Shown: positions 22,994 to 23,306 of the stretch, one piece after another
Numbering within the stretch: position 1 is the first letter of the stretch
How the letters are laid out: each line of letters opens with the position of its first letter
Assembly (NCBI GenBank): GCA_039029535.1
Contig: JBCCFW010000121.1
Location: 1-23,306, forward strand
DNA: 23,306 nucleotides
Direction: 5' to 3'
From: JBCCFW01 sp039029535
Lineage (GTDB): Bacteria > Acidobacteriota > JBCCFW01
Position numbers and translations under genes: made by a program
Notes under the pieces: model-generated
Database searches by the model: none
What the model saw: the letters and a program-made list of their open reading frames with translations, nothing else
What the model was told of the DNA's origin: nothing

Positions 22994-23159
22994 ACCATTC
23001 ATGAGTCTCCTGCTGCGTGACCAGATCCGCTGCCTGCGAAGGGCGTGCTCGCCCCTCGGGTCCTCAACGTGCCGCCAAGCACGCCTCCGGCCCTCACGGC
23101 TACGTGCGCCCTTCTCGGCTAGCGTCTCCGGCCACTCGCGACGAACACTCATGAACGGT
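22994..23159. repeat. Structured inverted-repeat element after actC
   Basis: The ends are a 13-bp inverted repeat with one mismatch: accattcatgagt at 22994-23006 and actcatgaacggt at 23147-23159. Inside are two further perfect 8-bp arm pairs, ggcgtgct/agcacgcc (23042-23049 with 23078-23085) and gaagggcg/cgcccttc (23038-23045 with 23107-23114), which compete for part of the same sequence. The whole segment can fold into a branched structure. It may be a non-autonomous repeat, a terminator between actC and the convergent OsmC-family gene, or a small RNA. No protein function is supported. Confidence 0.5.
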
Positions 23160-23164
23160 CCGGG

Positions 23165-23306
23165 CTAGGCGACCTGAGCGGTCCAGCGGAACGTGACGTC
23201 GACCTCCATCTCGTTCGACAGGCTTCGGCACACGGGGCAGCCACGACCGGCTTCCTCGAGCGCGGCCCGGTGCTCCTCAGGGACGCTGTCGGGCAGGTCG
23301 AGGGTG
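23165..23306 (-). CDS. OsmC-family protein, C-terminal part (5' end outside window)
   Basis: On the minus strand an open frame enters from the window edge and ends at TAG (23165-23167), giving the last 46 complete codons. The sequence TLDLPDSVPEEHRAALEEAG followed by RGCPVCRSLSNEMEVDVTF matches the end of OsmC/Ohr-like proteins, in which a Cys in a CPx context near the C-terminus reduces organic hydroperoxides together with an N-terminal Cys. Here the motif is CPVC, with an extra cysteine. The N-terminal half is outside the window, so the subfamily (OsmC, Ohr or YhfA-like) cannot be fixed. The gene converges on actC across the inverted-repeat element. Confidence 0.75.
   Translation of the reverse strand, partial: TLDLPDSVPEEHRAALEEAGRGCPVCRSLSNEMEVDVTFRWTAQVA

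Noticed and set aside
21527..23152. 541-residue open frame on the minus strand under actC
   Set aside because: Charged, His/Asp/Glu-rich shadow of a membrane-protein gene; actC has all NrfD features.
23001..23168. 55-codon ATG open frame inside the inverted-repeat element
   Set aside because: Arg/Ser/Leu-rich, no ribosome-binding site, follows the palindromic structure and overlaps the OsmC-family stop. Probably not translated.

Overview
The window is GC-rich, densely coded bacterial DNA. The gene set suggests a free-living, aerobically respiring Gram-negative-type bacterium from a group such as Acidobacteriota, Myxococcota or a related deep lineage. This rests on three traits: large secreted Cys-rich and FN3-like proteins, a tricorn-type protease, and a quinol-oxidising alternative complex III. 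It is an inference from gene content, not a placement. GTG starts and 2 to 10 bp gene spacings are common. No gene-free stretch exceeds about 250 bases.

Layout. (1) 1-5203, plus strand: a secreted/cell-surface block with the C-terminal end of an FN3-like protein, a small secreted protein with a glycine-zipper tail, and a 1285-aa M36-like metalloprotease with C-terminal beta-sandwich domains. The first two are each followed by a strong GC-rich terminator hairpin. (2) 5214-6895, minus strand: a compact operon of a RimJ/RimL-like acetyltransferase, purN and a tyrosine/dual-specificity phosphatase. Directly upstream lies a tRNA-Glu(CTC) with a visible promoter and an A/T-flanked terminator. (3) 7159-11991, plus strand: a tricorn-like S41 protease and, 6 bp later, an MscS-type channel fused to a cyclic-nucleotide-binding domain. 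(4) 12121-17178, minus strand: a 1685-aa exported protein that ends in 13 tandem Cys-rich HYR-like repeats. Upstream of it, on the same strand, is a small membrane protein with a His/Trp-rich tail. (5) 17851-22987, plus strand: actA-actB-actC, the pentaheme cytochrome, the MopB/Fe-S fusion and the NrfD-type quinol subunit of alternative complex III. (6) 22988-23306: a structured inverted-repeat element, then the C-terminal end of an OsmC-family protein on the minus strand.

How the genes relate. ActABC would oxidise quinol and pass electrons through Fe-S clusters and hemes to a periplasmic acceptor. The usual actD, actE and oxidase genes do not follow, so the complex must be completed from elsewhere or be a reduced form. 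The surface proteins and the two proteases suggest a lifestyle based on adhesion and protein degradation. The best leads are the reduced act operon with an RNA hairpin touching the actC ribosome-binding site, the folded inverted-repeat element after actC, the tRNA/terminator/acetyltransferase junction, and the 13-repeat surface protein.
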